A DNA stretch of 40,315 nucleotides, taken from assembly GCA_017462065.1 (NCBI GenBank), contig JAFTRV010000100.1:1-40315 (forward strand), in the 5' to 3' direction. Under the pieces are notes generated by a model that saw only the letters and a program-made list of their open reading frames with translations, was not told the origin of the DNA and did no database searches. This stretch comes from Bacteroidaceae bacterium (lineage in GTDB: Bacteria > Bacteroidota > Bacteroidia > Bacteroidales > Bacteroidaceae). The position numbers and the translations under genes were made by a program. This document shows positions 30,948-40,022 of the stretch, piece by piece (position 1 is the first letter of the stretch; each line of letters starts with the position of its first letter).

Positions 30948-31817
30948 TCAATTACGTTTCGCAAAGAGATTAAGCAAGGCCTTCACATAATCCTGCTCAG
31001 TGCTTATCGACACGAAATCGACACGGCTCTTGTTAAGTATCTCGTTGAGCCTTGCCGTCTGCCCTTCCCACCACTTGCGTTGGTGTTCCTGAACCTTTGA
31101 AGACGAGGTGTCGATATACATCTCTTCCCCGCTTTCGGCATCCCTGAACTTGACAAGTCCAATCTTAGGCATGCTCGCAAGACGACGGTCGTAGACCTGA
31201 ATAGCCACGAGGTCATGCTTTCTATTGGCTATTGTCATGGCGTTCTTGTAGTCGCCGTTGTCTATGAAGTCGCTTATAAGGAACGCCGTGCAACGCTTCT
31301 TTATAGCATTGGTAAGGTATTCAAGCGGCACTTTGACTGCGGTCCTGCGGCTGTCAGGCTCAAAGTTTATAAGCTCACGTATTATATAAAGGATATGTTT
31401 TCGGCCTTTCTGCGGCGGAATGAACTTTTCCACCCTGTCGGTAAAGAAAATGACGCCAATCTTGTCATTGTTCTGAATTGCGGCAAACGCCAATGTGGCG
31501 GCAATCTCAGTAACCATGTCACGCTTTGTCTGCTTTACCGTACCGAAGTCAAGGCTGTCCGACATATCCACAAGAAGCATGACGGTAAGTTCACGTTCCT
31601 CTTCAAACACCTTTATAAAGGGCTTGTTGAAACGTGCCGTAACGTTCCAGTCGATATCACGGACATCATCGCCGTACTGATACTCACGCACCTCGCTGAA
31701 GGACATTCCTCGGCCCTTAAAGGCTGAATGGTACTGTCCTGCGAAGATATTATGAGAAAGGCCACGAGTCTTTATCTCAATCTTGCGAACTTTTTTTATG
31801 AGTTCACTCGTTTCCAT
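30948..31817 (-). CDS. DUF58 domain protein of the Bat operon
   Basis: 289 aa, soluble. The typical DUF58 segment is REYQYGDDVRDIDWNVTARF with FIKVFEEERELTVMLLVDMS. A VWA-like fold with DMSDS and later SDFIDNGDY follows; the segment ITTPARITYP-type membrane anchor found in longer DUF58 proteins is missing. DUF58 proteins regularly accompany MoxR ATPases and VWA proteins and may serve as an adaptor (family inference). It lies 6 nt after moxR and 26 nt before the next gene. Confidence 0.9.
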   Translation of the reverse strand: METSELIKKVRKIEIKTRGLSHNIFAGQYHSAFKGRGMSFSEVREYQYGDDVRDIDWNVTARFNKPFIKVFEEERELTVMLLVDMSDSLDFGTVKQTKRDMVTEIAATLAFAAIQNNDKIGVIFFTDRVEKFIPPQKGRKHILYIIRELINFEPDSRRTAVKVPLEYLTNAIKKRCTAFLISDFIDNGDYKNAMTIANRKHDLVAIQVYDRRLASMPKIGLVKFRDAESGEEMYIDTSSSKVQEHQRKWWEGQTARLNEILNKSRVDFVSISTEQDYVKALLNLFAKRN

Positions 31818-31823
31818 AACAAA

Positions 31824-32819
31824 TTAGGGTGCCTCAACGCTGTTCAATATCAGGCTCACAATCTCATCGGGCGTCATGTTGCTCGCTTCGGCCTCATAGC
31901 TCAAGCCGACACGGTGACGCAGCACGTCATGAGCGACGGCACGCACATCCTCGGGAACAACATAGCCTCTGCGTTTAATGAACGCATAAGCACGTGCGGC
32001 AAGCGCCAGGTTTATCGAAGCACGCGGGGAAGCGCCGAACGAAATCATATCCTTAAGCTCCTTCAAGCCGTATTTGTCGGGGTAACGAGTGGCGAACACG
32101 ATGTCGGCAATATACTGTTCAATCTTTTCGTCAAGATATACCTGCCTTACCACCTTGCGTGCCTCTACAATCTCTTCGGGCTTCAGGATAGGCTTAACGA
32201 CAATCTTCTCGCCGGTTATGTTCTGACGAATGATTCTCTTTTCCTCCGAAAGCTCAGGATAGCCTATTACGACCTTGAGCATGAAACGGTCTACCTGTGC
32301 CTCGGGAAGCGGGTATGTACCCTCCTGCTCTATCGGGTTCTGCGTAGCAAGCACAAGGAACGGCTGCGGCAGTTCGAATGTATCCTTGCCGATGGTCACC
32401 TGACGCTCCTGCATAGCCTCGAGCAATGCGCTCTGCACCTTTGCGGGGGCACGGTTAATCTCGTCGGCAAGCACGAAGTTAGCGAATACGGGGCCCTTCT
32501 TTACCTTGAACTCCTCGCTCTTCTGGCTATATACCATAGTACCTACAACGTCGGCAGGCAGAAGGTCGGGAGTAAACTGGATACGGCTGAAGTCTGCGTC
32601 AATCAGTTCCGACAATGTCTTTATAGCAAGAGTCTTCGCCAAGCCCGGAAGGCCCTCGAGAAGAATATGGCCGTCGGCCAACAAGCCGATAAGCAAAGAT
32701 TCCACAAGGTGTTTCTGACCGACAATCACCTGGTCCATTCCGGCCTGCAGATTGGTAACGAAACCGCTCTGTCTTTCAATCATCTCATTCAATTCACGAA
32801 TGTCAATTGTTGCACTCAT
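31824..32819 (-). CDS. moxR: MoxR-family AAA+ ATPase
   Basis: 331 aa cytoplasmic AAA+ ATPase. The Walker A motif is GLPGLAKT (56-63). Walker B is in FVLADEINRAPAKVQSALLE, sensor 1 in FLVLATQNPIEQEGTYPLPE, and the C-terminal sensor 2 region has SFGASPRASINL. MoxR proteins act as chaperone-like activators of VWA-domain partners, here probably BatA, BatB and the DUF58 protein. It is the first gene of the Bat operon, with a TAnnTTTG promoter 35 nt upstream and a perfect 16-bp palindrome further up. Confidence 0.94.
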   Translation of the reverse strand: MSATIDIRELNEMIERQSGFVTNLQAGMDQVIVGQKHLVESLLIGLLADGHILLEGLPGLAKTLAIKTLSELIDADFSRIQFTPDLLPADVVGTMVYSQKSEEFKVKKGPVFANFVLADEINRAPAKVQSALLEAMQERQVTIGKDTFELPQPFLVLATQNPIEQEGTYPLPEAQVDRFMLKVVIGYPELSEEKRIIRQNITGEKIVVKPILKPEEIVEARKVVRQVYLDEKIEQYIADIVFATRYPDKYGLKELKDMISFGASPRASINLALAARAYAFIKRRGYVVPEDVRAVAHDVLRHRVGLSYEAEASNMTPDEIVSLILNSVEAP

Positions 32820-32853
32820 AATTATGTATTTGTAACTTTATATTTGTTTTTGT

Positions 32854-32861
32854 CAAAATTA
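32854..32861 (-). promoter_or_regulatory. TAnnTTTG -7 element of the Bat operon
   Basis: TAATTTTG on the minus strand, 34 nt before the moxR start. The spacing region shows no good -33 TTTG, which may mean activator dependence or a weak promoter. Confidence 0.5.
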
Positions 32862-32911
32862 CTCCTTTAAGAGGTGTTTCTGTGTTAATTTTCATGAAAG
32901 AGCCTTAAGCG

Positions 32912-32927
32912 ATGTTAGGCCTAACAT
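32912..32927. promoter_or_regulatory. Perfect 16-bp palindrome upstream of the Bat operon
   Basis: ATGTTAGGCCTAACAT has full two-fold symmetry. It lies 17 nt beyond the stop of the HU-LysM gene and about 50 nt upstream of the moxR -7 element. It may be a regulator site for the Bat operon. As RNA it would be a loopless short hairpin without a U-run, so a terminator is less likely. Confidence 0.4.
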
Positions 32928-32944
32928 ACTTTAACGCAGCATGG

Positions 32945-34105
32945 TCATCTTCTCGGCTCAAGCATAGGTATTGATATTGTCATGCCCTTGCTGAGGTCGT
33001 CGGGACGTGACATTGAATTATGCTTGACAATGTATGGCCACAATTTCTTGTCACCGTAATAGATGAGGGCTATCTTTGTCAGAGTCTCGCCCGCAGCTAC
33101 CTTATGCTGCTTCCACTCTCCTGCAATATCATACAGATGCGTATCGGACAAAGTAATATCCTTCAACGGCAAAGAGCTCAGCTCTTCAATCATGACAAAC
33201 TCATACACCTTTTTGTTTTCCTGTGACGGAACAATATCGGACAGCGCCTGTTCTTCGTTGCTCAACGCCTTGTCTTGAGGGGTAGCTCCTGTCGTCGCAT
33301 CAACGGTCGCCGCTGTCACGGCGTCTACAGAGTCCGCAACAGCAGGCTTCTCCTCTGCATTAATGGCCGGTGACTCAATAGCCTGTACGGGAACTGCCGC
33401 AGCTTGCTCTTCGGCCGGCATTGTATTGAAATAATAGAAATACAGAACTGCTGCAAGCGAGAATATCACTATTATAGATAATGTCATATACAGCCATTTG
33501 TGGCTCTTAGTCCTTTTTTCAACGGGCTTTTTGCTCTCTTTCTTAGGCACACGCACCATTACGGGCTCAACAGGCCTTTCTTGTACCGCAACAACCTCTT
33601 CAACATCCTGCTCAGCGGCAGGAGCAACGCCTGCCGACTCCTCGACGGCAGTATCATTATCCGCCGCTTCGGACAAAGCGTCAGCGGTTTCTGCCTGTGG
33701 CGCATCTTCTGCCTCAATATCCTCTACAGGCACATTCTCTTCGGCTTCATCTGTTGAGTCTGGAATTTCCTCGTCGCTGTAAGTGTCGTCTACCTCTACA
33801 GGCTCAAACATCGCAAACGGTTGGTTTACATTATCCTTAAGCGTGTCTGCTGGGAGAAACGATAACTTCTTATGACCTTTTATCTCGAATTTCTCGCCGG
33901 TATTCACATTCACGCTGCTGCGGCTCGCCACATCGGTTATCTTGAACGTGCCAAGCCCGTTGATTTTTACAATCCCGTCGCTTTCAAGGCCTTCGATAAC
34001 AAGGTCGAAGAACGCTTTGGTGAACAATTCTGATTTTGCGACAGATATACCGGCCTCCTTTGCCAACAAAGCGCTTAAGTCGGAGTGATTCAGTTTCATA
34101 TCCAT
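32945..34105 (-). CDS. HU-like DNA-binding domain, transmembrane helix and LysM domain fusion
   Basis: 386 aa. Residues 4-92 form an HU/IHF-like domain (GIVKINGLGTFKI, SVNVNTGEKFEIKGHKKLSF). Residues 101-185 are a strongly acidic linker, and 186-203 are basic (VPKKESKKPVEKRTKSHK). Residues 204-226 are one membrane helix (WLYMTLSIIVIFSLAAVLYF), and 227-332 form an Ala/Glu/Asp-rich linker. Residues 333-382 are a LysM domain (HKVAAGETLTKIALIYYGDK). Charge distribution puts HU in the cytoplasm and LysM, a peptidoglycan-binding fold, in the periplasm. Such a protein could tie DNA to the cell wall, which is an inference. It lies 15 nt after a normal HU gene in an operon with lepA, ftsY and rimO. 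An alternative start is Met3. Confidence 0.85.
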   Translation of the reverse strand: MDMKLNHSDLSALLAKEAGISVAKSELFTKAFFDLVIEGLESDGIVKINGLGTFKITDVASRSSVNVNTGEKFEIKGHKKLSFLPADTLKDNVNQPFAMFEPVEVDDTYSDEEIPDSTDEAEENVPVEDIEAEDAPQAETADALSEAADNDTAVEESAGVAPAAEQDVEEVVAVQERPVEPVMVRVPKKESKKPVEKRTKSHKWLYMTLSIIVIFSLAAVLYFYYFNTMPAEEQAAAVPVQAIESPAINAEEKPAVADSVDAVTAATVDATTGATPQDKALSNEEQALSDIVPSQENKKVYEFVMIEELSSLPLKDITLSDTHLYDIAGEWKQHKVAAGETLTKIALIYYGDKKLWPYIVKHNSMSRPDDLSKGMTISIPMLEPRR

Positions 34106-34120
34106 AATATCCCCTCCTTT

Positions 34121-34393
34121 TTATTTGAATTTATCTTTCAGTTTACTGCTCGGACGGAACGAAGGCACCACCTTAGGCGGGACAAGAAAACGTTGCCCGG
34201 TCTTGGGGTTTACCGATAGCCTCTCCTTACGCATCTTCACTTCGAGAACGCCGAAACCAGACACATTGAGCTGGTCGTTCTCCTTCAGGCGGTCTGTCAT
34301 TACATTGACAAACTTATCCACGTTTGCCGATGCCTCTGCCGGTGTCATCTTGCACCGCTTTGCCAATTTCGAGATAAATTCCTTGTTATTCAT
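34121..34393 (-). CDS. HU family DNA-binding protein
   Basis: 90 aa, the standard length of an HU/IHF subunit. The dimerisation helices (EFISKLAKRCKMTPAEASAN, VDKFVNVMTDRLKEND) are followed by the VSGFGVLEVKMRKERLSVNP segment. The DNA-binding arm follows, with the usual NPKTG and then QRFLVPPKVVPSFRPSSKLK. It packages and bends DNA. It is the fourth gene of the lepA operon, 25 nt after rimO, and immediately precedes the membrane HU-LysM gene. The two HU domains could heterodimerise (speculative). Confidence 0.92.
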   Translation of the reverse strand: MNNKEFISKLAKRCKMTPAEASANVDKFVNVMTDRLKENDQLNVSGFGVLEVKMRKERLSVNPKTGQRFLVPPKVVPSFRPSSKLKDKFK

Positions 34394-34418
34394 ATTATAG
34401 CAGTTTTGTCAATTTGTT

Positions 34419-35723
34419 TCAGGCTTTGTCGAGAGTGCCCATAAGGTCGAATTCCGTCGCGTCCGTTATACGCACGTCATAGAACGAACCGATGTCGAGC
34501 TTGCCCTCGTTCACATTCACAAGCACTTCCATATCAACCTCGGGAGAATCAAATTCCGTTCGGCCTATGTAATAGTCGCCCTCTACCCTGTCGATTATTG
34601 TCTTGTAGACTTTCCCCACCTTTTCGTCATTGAGCCTTGAAGATATGCGTTGCTGCAACGCCATAAGCTTGTCGAGACGCTCCTGTTTTCTCTTCTTAGA
34701 GACGCTGTCACGGTAATTCTCGGCAGCGTACGTTCCGTCCTCCTCGCAGTATGCGAAAGCTCCGAGACGGTCAAACTTAGCCCACTTGACAAACTCGACG
34801 AGCTCTTCGAACTCCTTTTCGGTCTCACCGGGGAAGCCTACCATCATGGTGGTTCTCAAACAAATGCCCGGCACCTCTTGACGCATTCTCTCGACAAGAG
34901 CATAGGTGTCTTCCTTCGTTACATTGCGCAGCATCTTCTTGAGTATCTTGCTGCTTACATGCTGCAATGCTATGTCAAGGTACTTGCAGACATTCTTCCT
35001 CTCCCTCATCACACGCAACAGGTCATAAGGGAAGTTCGACGGGTAGGCATAATGCAGGCGAATCCACTCGACACCCTCGATGTCCGAGATTTTCTCTACA
35101 AGCTCCGCAATGCTCTGCTTTTTGTATAAATCGACTCCGTAGAATGTCAGTTCCTGAGCTATAATCTGAAACTCCTTAACGCCCTTTGAAACAAGATATC
35201 GCACTTCGTCAAGAATTTCCTCCATCGGGCGTGACTTGTGCGGCCCTGTGATTATGGGAATAGCACAGTATGCGCATCGTCTGTTGCATCCCTCCGAAAT
35301 CTTCAAATAGGCATAATGCGACGGAGTCGTCAGCACTCTCTCCCGGGCGATGCTATCGTTATACTCTTTCTTCAGGTCGCCGAGAAGCTCTGTCCAGTTG
35401 AACTTTCCGTAGAACTTATCGACCTGTGAAATCTCTTCACGAAGCTCTGTCAGGTAACGTTCCGATAGACAGCCCATTACGTACAGCTTGTCAAGGTCGC
35501 CCTGCTCCTTGCGTTGGCAGAACTCAAGTATCATATTTATGGACTCCTCTTTAGCGTCTCCTATGAAGCCGCAGGTGTTTATCACAGCTATCGAGCCGCA
35601 CGGCTCCTCGCTGTCATGAACAACCTCGTATCCGCACTCCTGCAGCTGACGCATAAGACGTTCCGAATCGACAAGATTCTTGGAACAGCCCATTGTTATA
35701 ACATCTACACGATTCTTTTTCAT
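34419..35723 (-). CDS. rimO: Ribosomal protein S12 methylthiotransferase
   Basis: 434 aa radical-SAM methylthiotransferase that modifies the conserved Asp of ribosomal protein S12. The N-terminal cluster cysteines are Cys13 (MGCSKNLVDSE), Cys51 (NTCGFIGDAKEES) and Cys85 (VMGCLSERY). The radical-SAM CxxxCxxC is CNRRCAYC (146-153), and a TRAM domain forms the C-terminus (YYIGRTEFDSPEVDMEVLVN). CNRRC with AIPIITGPHKSRP distinguishes RimO-like from MiaB-like proteins. It starts 3 nt after the ftsY stop and belongs to the lepA operon. Confidence 0.95.
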   Translation of the reverse strand: MKKNRVDVITMGCSKNLVDSERLMRQLQECGYEVVHDSEEPCGSIAVINTCGFIGDAKEESINMILEFCQRKEQGDLDKLYVMGCLSERYLTELREEISQVDKFYGKFNWTELLGDLKKEYNDSIARERVLTTPSHYAYLKISEGCNRRCAYCAIPIITGPHKSRPMEEILDEVRYLVSKGVKEFQIIAQELTFYGVDLYKKQSIAELVEKISDIEGVEWIRLHYAYPSNFPYDLLRVMRERKNVCKYLDIALQHVSSKILKKMLRNVTKEDTYALVERMRQEVPGICLRTTMMVGFPGETEKEFEELVEFVKWAKFDRLGAFAYCEEDGTYAAENYRDSVSKKRKQERLDKLMALQQRISSRLNDEKVGKVYKTIIDRVEGDYYIGRTEFDSPEVDMEVLVNVNEGKLDIGSFYDVRITDATEFDLMGTLDKA

Positions 35724-35726
35724 TGT

Positions 35727-36680
35727 TTAGCCAAATAGCGAATCAACAAACTCTTCACGATTGAATATCTGCAAATGGTCTATGCCCTCGCCAAGACCGA
35801 TATATTTCACTGGAATCTTGAACTGGTCGCTTATTCCTATCACTACGCCGCCCTTAGCCGTTCCGTCGAGCTTTGTTATCGCAAGCGCCGTAACCTCCGT
35901 TGCCTTCGTGAACTGCTTCGCCTGTTCAAAAGCGTTCTGTCCGGTAGAGCCGTCAAGCACCAGCAGCACCTCGTTGGGGGCACCCGGAACAACCTTTTTC
36001 ATCACGTTCTTTATCTTGGTAAGCTCGTTCATAAGCCCCACCTTGTTATGCAGGCGGCCCGCAGTGTCTATGATAACCACGTCGGCATCGTTAGCTACAG
36101 CCGACGAAAGGGTGTCGAACGCCACCGAAGCCGGGTCGGAGCCCATTCCCTGCTTAACGACGGGAACATCGGCCCTGCGTCCCCACTCCACGAGCTGCTC
36201 TACCGCCGCAGCCCTGAAAGTATCGGCAGCGCCGAGATACACCTTCTTGCCGGCTTTCTTGAACTGATGAGCGAGCTTGCCTATGGTCGTTGTCTTTCCG
36301 ACACCGTTTACGCCTACGACCATAATGACATACGGTTTATCAACGCCTTCGGGGATGTCGAAATAGTCGCCGTTGCCGTTATTGTTCTCCATGAGCAGCT
36401 GAGCAATCTCGTCTTTAAGCAGCATGTTCAGTTCCGCCGTGTTCATGAACTTGTCGCGAGCGGCACGTTTCTGCACCCTGTCGATAATGCGGAGCGTTGT
36501 CTCAATGCCCACATCCGACGTAACAAGCACCTCTTCGAGGTCGTCAAGCACCTCGTCGTCAATCTCACTCTTTCCGGCGACAGCACGCGCTATCTTGCCA
36601 AAAACACTCTCTTTTGTCTTTGAAAGTCCCTTGTCAAGGACCTCCTTTTTCTCTTTACTGAAAAAACTGAATATTCCCAT
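35727..36680 (-). CDS. ftsY: Signal recognition particle receptor FtsY
   Basis: 317 aa SRP GTPase that docks ribosome-SRP complexes at the inner membrane. A short N-terminal segment (MGIFSFFSKEKKEVLDKG) replaces the long acidic A-domain of E. coli. The helical N domain follows, then the G domain with P-loop GVNGVGKT (123-130), GAADTFRAAAVEQL, IDTAGRLHNK and TKLDGTAKGGV. The C-terminal membrane-sensitive end is YIGLGEGIDHLQIFNREEFV. It lies 8 nt after lepA and 3 nt before rimO. Confidence 0.97.
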   Translation of the reverse strand: MGIFSFFSKEKKEVLDKGLSKTKESVFGKIARAVAGKSEIDDEVLDDLEEVLVTSDVGIETTLRIIDRVQKRAARDKFMNTAELNMLLKDEIAQLLMENNNGNGDYFDIPEGVDKPYVIMVVGVNGVGKTTTIGKLAHQFKKAGKKVYLGAADTFRAAAVEQLVEWGRRADVPVVKQGMGSDPASVAFDTLSSAVANDADVVIIDTAGRLHNKVGLMNELTKIKNVMKKVVPGAPNEVLLVLDGSTGQNAFEQAKQFTKATEVTALAITKLDGTAKGGVVIGISDQFKIPVKYIGLGEGIDHLQIFNREEFVDSLFG

Positions 36681-36688
36681 TTCAATCG

Positions 36689-38470
36689 TTAATCAAGTTT
36701 CAACACGGCAAGGAACGCCTTCTGCGGCACCTCTACGTTGCCTATCTGCTTCATACGCTTCTTACCCTTCTTCTGTTTCTCAAGCAGCTTGCGCTTACGT
36801 GACACGTCACCGCCGTAACACTTCGCCGTCACATCCTTACGAACCTGCTTAATTGTCTCTCTGGCAATGATTTTCGTGCCTATGGCAGCCTGCAAGGCAA
36901 TATCGAACTGCTGTCTTGGTATGAGGTCACGCAATTTCTCGCACATCTGACGGCCGAGACCGTACGCATTGTCCACATGAGTCAATGTCGAAAGCGCATC
37001 GACCGGCTCGCCGTTGAGCAGTATATCGAGCTTGATGAGCTTTGATGTCCTGAAGCCTGCCGGATGATAGTCGAAAGAGGCATATCCTTTCGAGATGCTC
37101 TTCAGCTTGTCGTAGAAATCAATCACAATCTCGCCGAGCGGGAGAAGGAATCTTATATCCACACGGTTTCCTGTTATGAACTCCTGCTTGAGCAGTTCGC
37201 CTCGCTTCGACAAGCAAAGCGTCATTATGGGGCCGATATATTCGGCACGTGTTATTATGCTGGCATTGATATACGGCTCTTCAATGTGGTCGATGAGCGT
37301 CTGGTCGGGCATTCCGCCGGGGTTATGCACCTCCTTTGCCGTGCCCTGCTTGTCATATACCATGTACGACACGTTAGGCACTGTGGTAATTACGCTCATG
37401 TCAAACTCACGGTCAAGACGCTCCTGAACAATCTCCATGTGCAGCAACCCCAAGAAGCCGCAACGGAAGCCGAAGCCGAGAGCCGCCGACGATTCCGGAG
37501 TAAAGGTCAGCGAAGCATCGTTCAGTTGCAACTTCTCAAGCGATGCACGAAGGTCCTCATAATCCTCGGCCTCTATCGGGTATACACCGGCAAAGACCAT
37601 AGGCTTCACCTCCTCGAAGCCCGAAATGGCAGCGCTGCACGGGCGGGCGATGTGAGTTATGGTATCGCCCACCTTAACCTCCTTTGATGTCTTAATTCCC
37701 GAAATGATGTAACCCACATCGCCTGTTCTCAGCTCCTGACGCGGCGATAGCTCCATTTTAAGAACGCCAATCTCGTCTGCGTCATACTCCTTGCCTGTAT
37801 TGAAGAACTTCACCTTGTCACCCTTTCTTAGCACTCCGTTCGTAATCTTGAAGTAGGCGATGATGCCTCGGAAAGAGTTGAACACGGAGTCAAAGATAAG
37901 AGCCTGCAACGGAGCCTCTTCGTCGCCTACCGGAGCCGGTATTCTCTCCACCACGGCCTTCAGTATCTCCTCGACGCCCATTCCAGTCTTGCCCGAAGCC
38001 TCGATTATATCCTCACGGTCACAACCGATAAGGTCTACAATTTCGTCCTTCACCTCTTCGGGCATAGCGTTTATCATGTCACATTTGTTTATGACAGGAA
38101 TAATCTCAAGCCCCTGGTCTACAGCCATATATAGGTTAGATATAGTCTGTGCCTGTACGCCCTGCGTTGCATCAACGACAAGCAATGCGCCCTCACAGGC
38201 CGCTATTGAGCGTGACACCTCGTACGAGAAGTCCACGTGCCCCGGAGTGTCAATAAGGTTCAAGATATATTTCTCGCCATTGTGGATATATTCCATCTGT
38301 ATCGCATGGCTCTTAATTGTGATACCACGCTCCTTTTCAAGGTCCATATTGTCAAGCATCTGGCCTTCGGTAATGTTAATGGTCTTCGTTGTCTCAAGAA
38401 GACGGTCAGCCAAAGTCGATTTGCCATGGTCGATGTGAGCGATGATGCAAAAATTTCTGATTTTATCCAT
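36689..38470 (-). CDS. lepA: Elongation factor 4 (LepA)
   Basis: 593 aa translational GTPase that acts on ribosomes during initiation/elongation and stress. ATG 38470 ([20 protein letters not shown]) is the family start; the open frame runs upstream to 38680 but through the promoter and AT-rich DNA. Motifs are AHIDHGKS (G1), RGITIKS (G2), DTPGHVDF (G3) and NKCDM (G4). The C-terminal domain unique to EF4 follows ([27 protein letters not shown]-like [33 protein letters not shown]). It is the first gene of a five-gene operon with ftsY, rimO, HU and HU-LysM. Confidence 0.97.
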   Translation of the reverse strand: MDKIRNFCIIAHIDHGKSTLADRLLETTKTINITEGQMLDNMDLEKERGITIKSHAIQMEYIHNGEKYILNLIDTPGHVDFSYEVSRSIAACEGALLVVDATQGVQAQTISNLYMAVDQGLEIIPVINKCDMINAMPEEVKDEIVDLIGCDREDIIEASGKTGMGVEEILKAVVERIPAPVGDEEAPLQALIFDSVFNSFRGIIAYFKITNGVLRKGDKVKFFNTGKEYDADEIGVLKMELSPRQELRTGDVGYIISGIKTSKEVKVGDTITHIARPCSAAISGFEEVKPMVFAGVYPIEAEDYEDLRASLEKLQLNDASLTFTPESSAALGFGFRCGFLGLLHMEIVQERLDREFDMSVITTVPNVSYMVYDKQGTAKEVHNPGGMPDQTLIDHIEEPYINASIITRAEYIGPIMTLCLSKRGELLKQEFITGNRVDIRFLLPLGEIVIDFYDKLKSISKGYASFDYHPAGFRTSKLIKLDILLNGEPVDALSTLTHVDNAYGLGRQMCEKLRDLIPRQQFDIALQAAIGTKIIARETIKQVRKDVTAKCYGGDVSRKRKLLEKQKKGKKRMKQIGNVEVPQKAFLAVLKLD

Positions 38471-38525
38471 AGGAAAACTTAATTTGTCATTGTAAATGCA
38501 GCAACCATATTGCCGCAACAAAGTG

Positions 38526-38533
38526 CAAAGATA
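38526..38533 (-). promoter_or_regulatory. TAnnTTTG -7 element of the lepA operon
   Basis: TATCTTTG on the minus strand, 55 nt before the lepA ATG. No -33 TTG at the expected distance in the A/T-only DNA upstream. Confidence 0.5.
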
Positions 38534-38849
38534 CAAAATAAATTTATAATTATATATATAATTAATATAACAAAGGCGGCTAATTTTAAGATTGCCGATG
38601 TCAAGAAAAAACATCCGACGGCCCATTTGATTATTATTGTAAATAAATAAAAACCAACAGCTCAATAAGTCAAGCCGCATATCATAAAATCAACAAATAT
38701 TATTTATATAATTTACATACAAAATTTTAACCATATTTTGTTAAAGCAATAATATAATTAAAAGAATAAGAGGGTGACTTCTGAGGCAACTATTATTTTA
38801 TTTTAACTGATTGATTTTCAGTGTTAGTTTTTACGAAAATTGCGAAATC

Positions 38850-38866
38850 CTACATAGAAGACTACA
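38850..38866 (+). repeat. 17-bp direct repeat, left copy
   Basis: CTACATAGAAGACTACA, identical to 40261-40277. The two copies lie 1.4 kb apart and flank the lipoprotein gene. Confidence 0.8.
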
Positions 38867-38970
38867 TGGAGGTTGTGGTTAAATCCATTTCCCGACGAGT
38901 AAAATGTGAATAGCGATTTTGTGAGTAAAATGCTGAACGCAAACATTTTCCGCTGATGCGATATGTATAA

Positions 38971-39024
38971 ACAAAAATGGTGCGTGACGGGACTACATCG
39001 TTCCCTACACGCACCAATTTTTGT
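38971..39024 (-). terminator. Terminator of the lipoprotein gene
   Basis: ACAAAAATGGTGCGTG pairs with CACGCACCAATTTTTGT (one bulged base), with an inner GGGA/TCCC stem. On the minus strand the stem ends in a T-run, 15 nt after the stop codon at 39040. Confidence 0.75.
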
Positions 39025-39039
39025 GTATAGACTATTCTC

Positions 39040-39939
39040 TTACTTCTTGCTCAAACTTAAGATTACAGTGAAAGTCTCGAAGGTCTCCATAAACTCCTTC
39101 TCCAACTCGGCAATCTGCGCAGCATCGAGCTTCAAACCCTCGTTCTCTTTCTCTACCAAATCAACCATACCGCCCAACCAAGCAGCCTGCTTAGGAATGA
39201 TGATGAAGAGACGGTCGCCATCCTCATCAGGGAACGAAGTTGCATTTACCTTATAAGTATCGCTTCCTTCATAGAGGTTGAACACAAGGTTGTTGCCATT
39301 CAGGGTGTAATTCTTAACCTTTGTCTCGCCATCCATTGTGTGGTTGAGTTTACCATCAGCAGCGAATGTAGCATCGGCAAAGAACTTCTTCATCACATCA
39401 ATAATACGGTCTCCGTGCATTGCATCAATAGAGATAGAGTTCTGACCATTGAAAGTTACACCTTCGGGAAGTTGAAGAGCAGTTTTGCCCTCTGCAGGAA
39501 CGACTCTTACAGCAGAATTGAGGTAAGAGTAGTTGCCTTTGATGTCGAAAGATGTTTTTACACGGTAGTTTGTTTTAACCTCTGAATAATTTGTTTTAAT
39601 CACAAACCTATCATTAGTTAGTTCAACGATTTCCACCACATCAGGTGTATTATTCATATTTGTAACAGTACTGTTTACTCTATTCCCATTGATTTCGTAT
39701 GTTCCCTCACGTTCTCTCCATCCATTTTTAGATGCAGTGCCAACTTCATAATAAGTACCATCAGCTCGATAATTCAGAAATATGCTTGCATCAGGTGAAA
39801 AATTAAACCACTGTCCCACTATCAACTGCGGATAATCCTTGTAAGGATTCACCTCGTCATCGTCGTTGTCACAACTGCTCATCGCAAAGCCGAGCATCAC
39901 AGCCACGAGGGCCATTCCAATCATTCTGAAAGTCTTCAT
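39040..39939 (-). CDS. Lipoprotein, lipocalin/calycin-like (hypothetical)
   Basis: 299 aa. The N-terminus MKTFRMIGMALVAVMLGFAM followed by SSC is a lipoprotein signal, with lipid-modified Cys at residue 23. The acidic DNDDDEVN stretch after Cys is the kind that can direct Bacteroidetes lipoproteins to the outer membrane surface. The rest is mostly beta strands in two similar halves (QLIVGQWFNFSPDASIFLNY, GWREREGTYEINGNRV, then GKLNHTMDGETKVKNYTLNG). These resemble lipocalin-like domains of hypothetical Bacteroidales lipoproteins. No enzyme motif is visible. Codon use is more AT-rich than in the upstream operons. It stands alone with its own terminator and is flanked by 17-bp direct repeats. 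Confidence 0.78.
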   Translation of the reverse strand: MKTFRMIGMALVAVMLGFAMSSCDNDDDEVNPYKDYPQLIVGQWFNFSPDASIFLNYRADGTYYEVGTASKNGWREREGTYEINGNRVNSTVTNMNNTPDVVEIVELTNDRFVIKTNYSEVKTNYRVKTSFDIKGNYSYLNSAVRVVPAEGKTALQLPEGVTFNGQNSISIDAMHGDRIIDVMKKFFADATFAADGKLNHTMDGETKVKNYTLNGNNLVFNLYEGSDTYKVNATSFPDEDGDRLFIIIPKQAAWLGGMVDLVEKENEGLKLDAAQIAELEKEFMETFETFTVILSLSKK

Positions 39940-39989
39940 AATTACTCTGTTTTTTAATTGTTATGTTTATTGATATGTAAGCACAAAAA

Positions 39990-40022
39990 TGGCGTTACGG
40001 CTCACGATAAGCCATAACGCCA
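39990..40022 (-). terminator. Hairpin with T-run upstream of the lipoprotein gene
   Basis: TGGCGTTACGGCT and AGCCATAACGCCA pair over 13 bp (one G-U on the minus-strand RNA). On the minus strand it is followed by TTTTTG. It may end a leftward transcript entering from beyond the window. If the lipoprotein promoter lies upstream of it, it would instead be an attenuator. Confidence 0.6.

Larger units (their letters stand above)
38471..39039. other. 569-nt gene-free AT-rich region
   Basis: It contains the lepA promoter, a long run of almost pure A/T (38535-38580 and 38690-38765), one copy of a 17-bp direct repeat (38850-38866) and the lipoprotein gene's terminator. I see no gene or recognised RNA. 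Confidence 0.55.

Noticed and set aside
31728..32870. 380-codon plus-strand frame inside moxR
   Set aside because: Antisense to conserved MoxR motifs; no start signals or family.
38471..38680. N-terminal extension of lepA by 70 codons
   Set aside because: The extension runs through the TATCTTTG promoter and A/T-only DNA. All EF4 proteins start at the MDKIRNF-type methionine.
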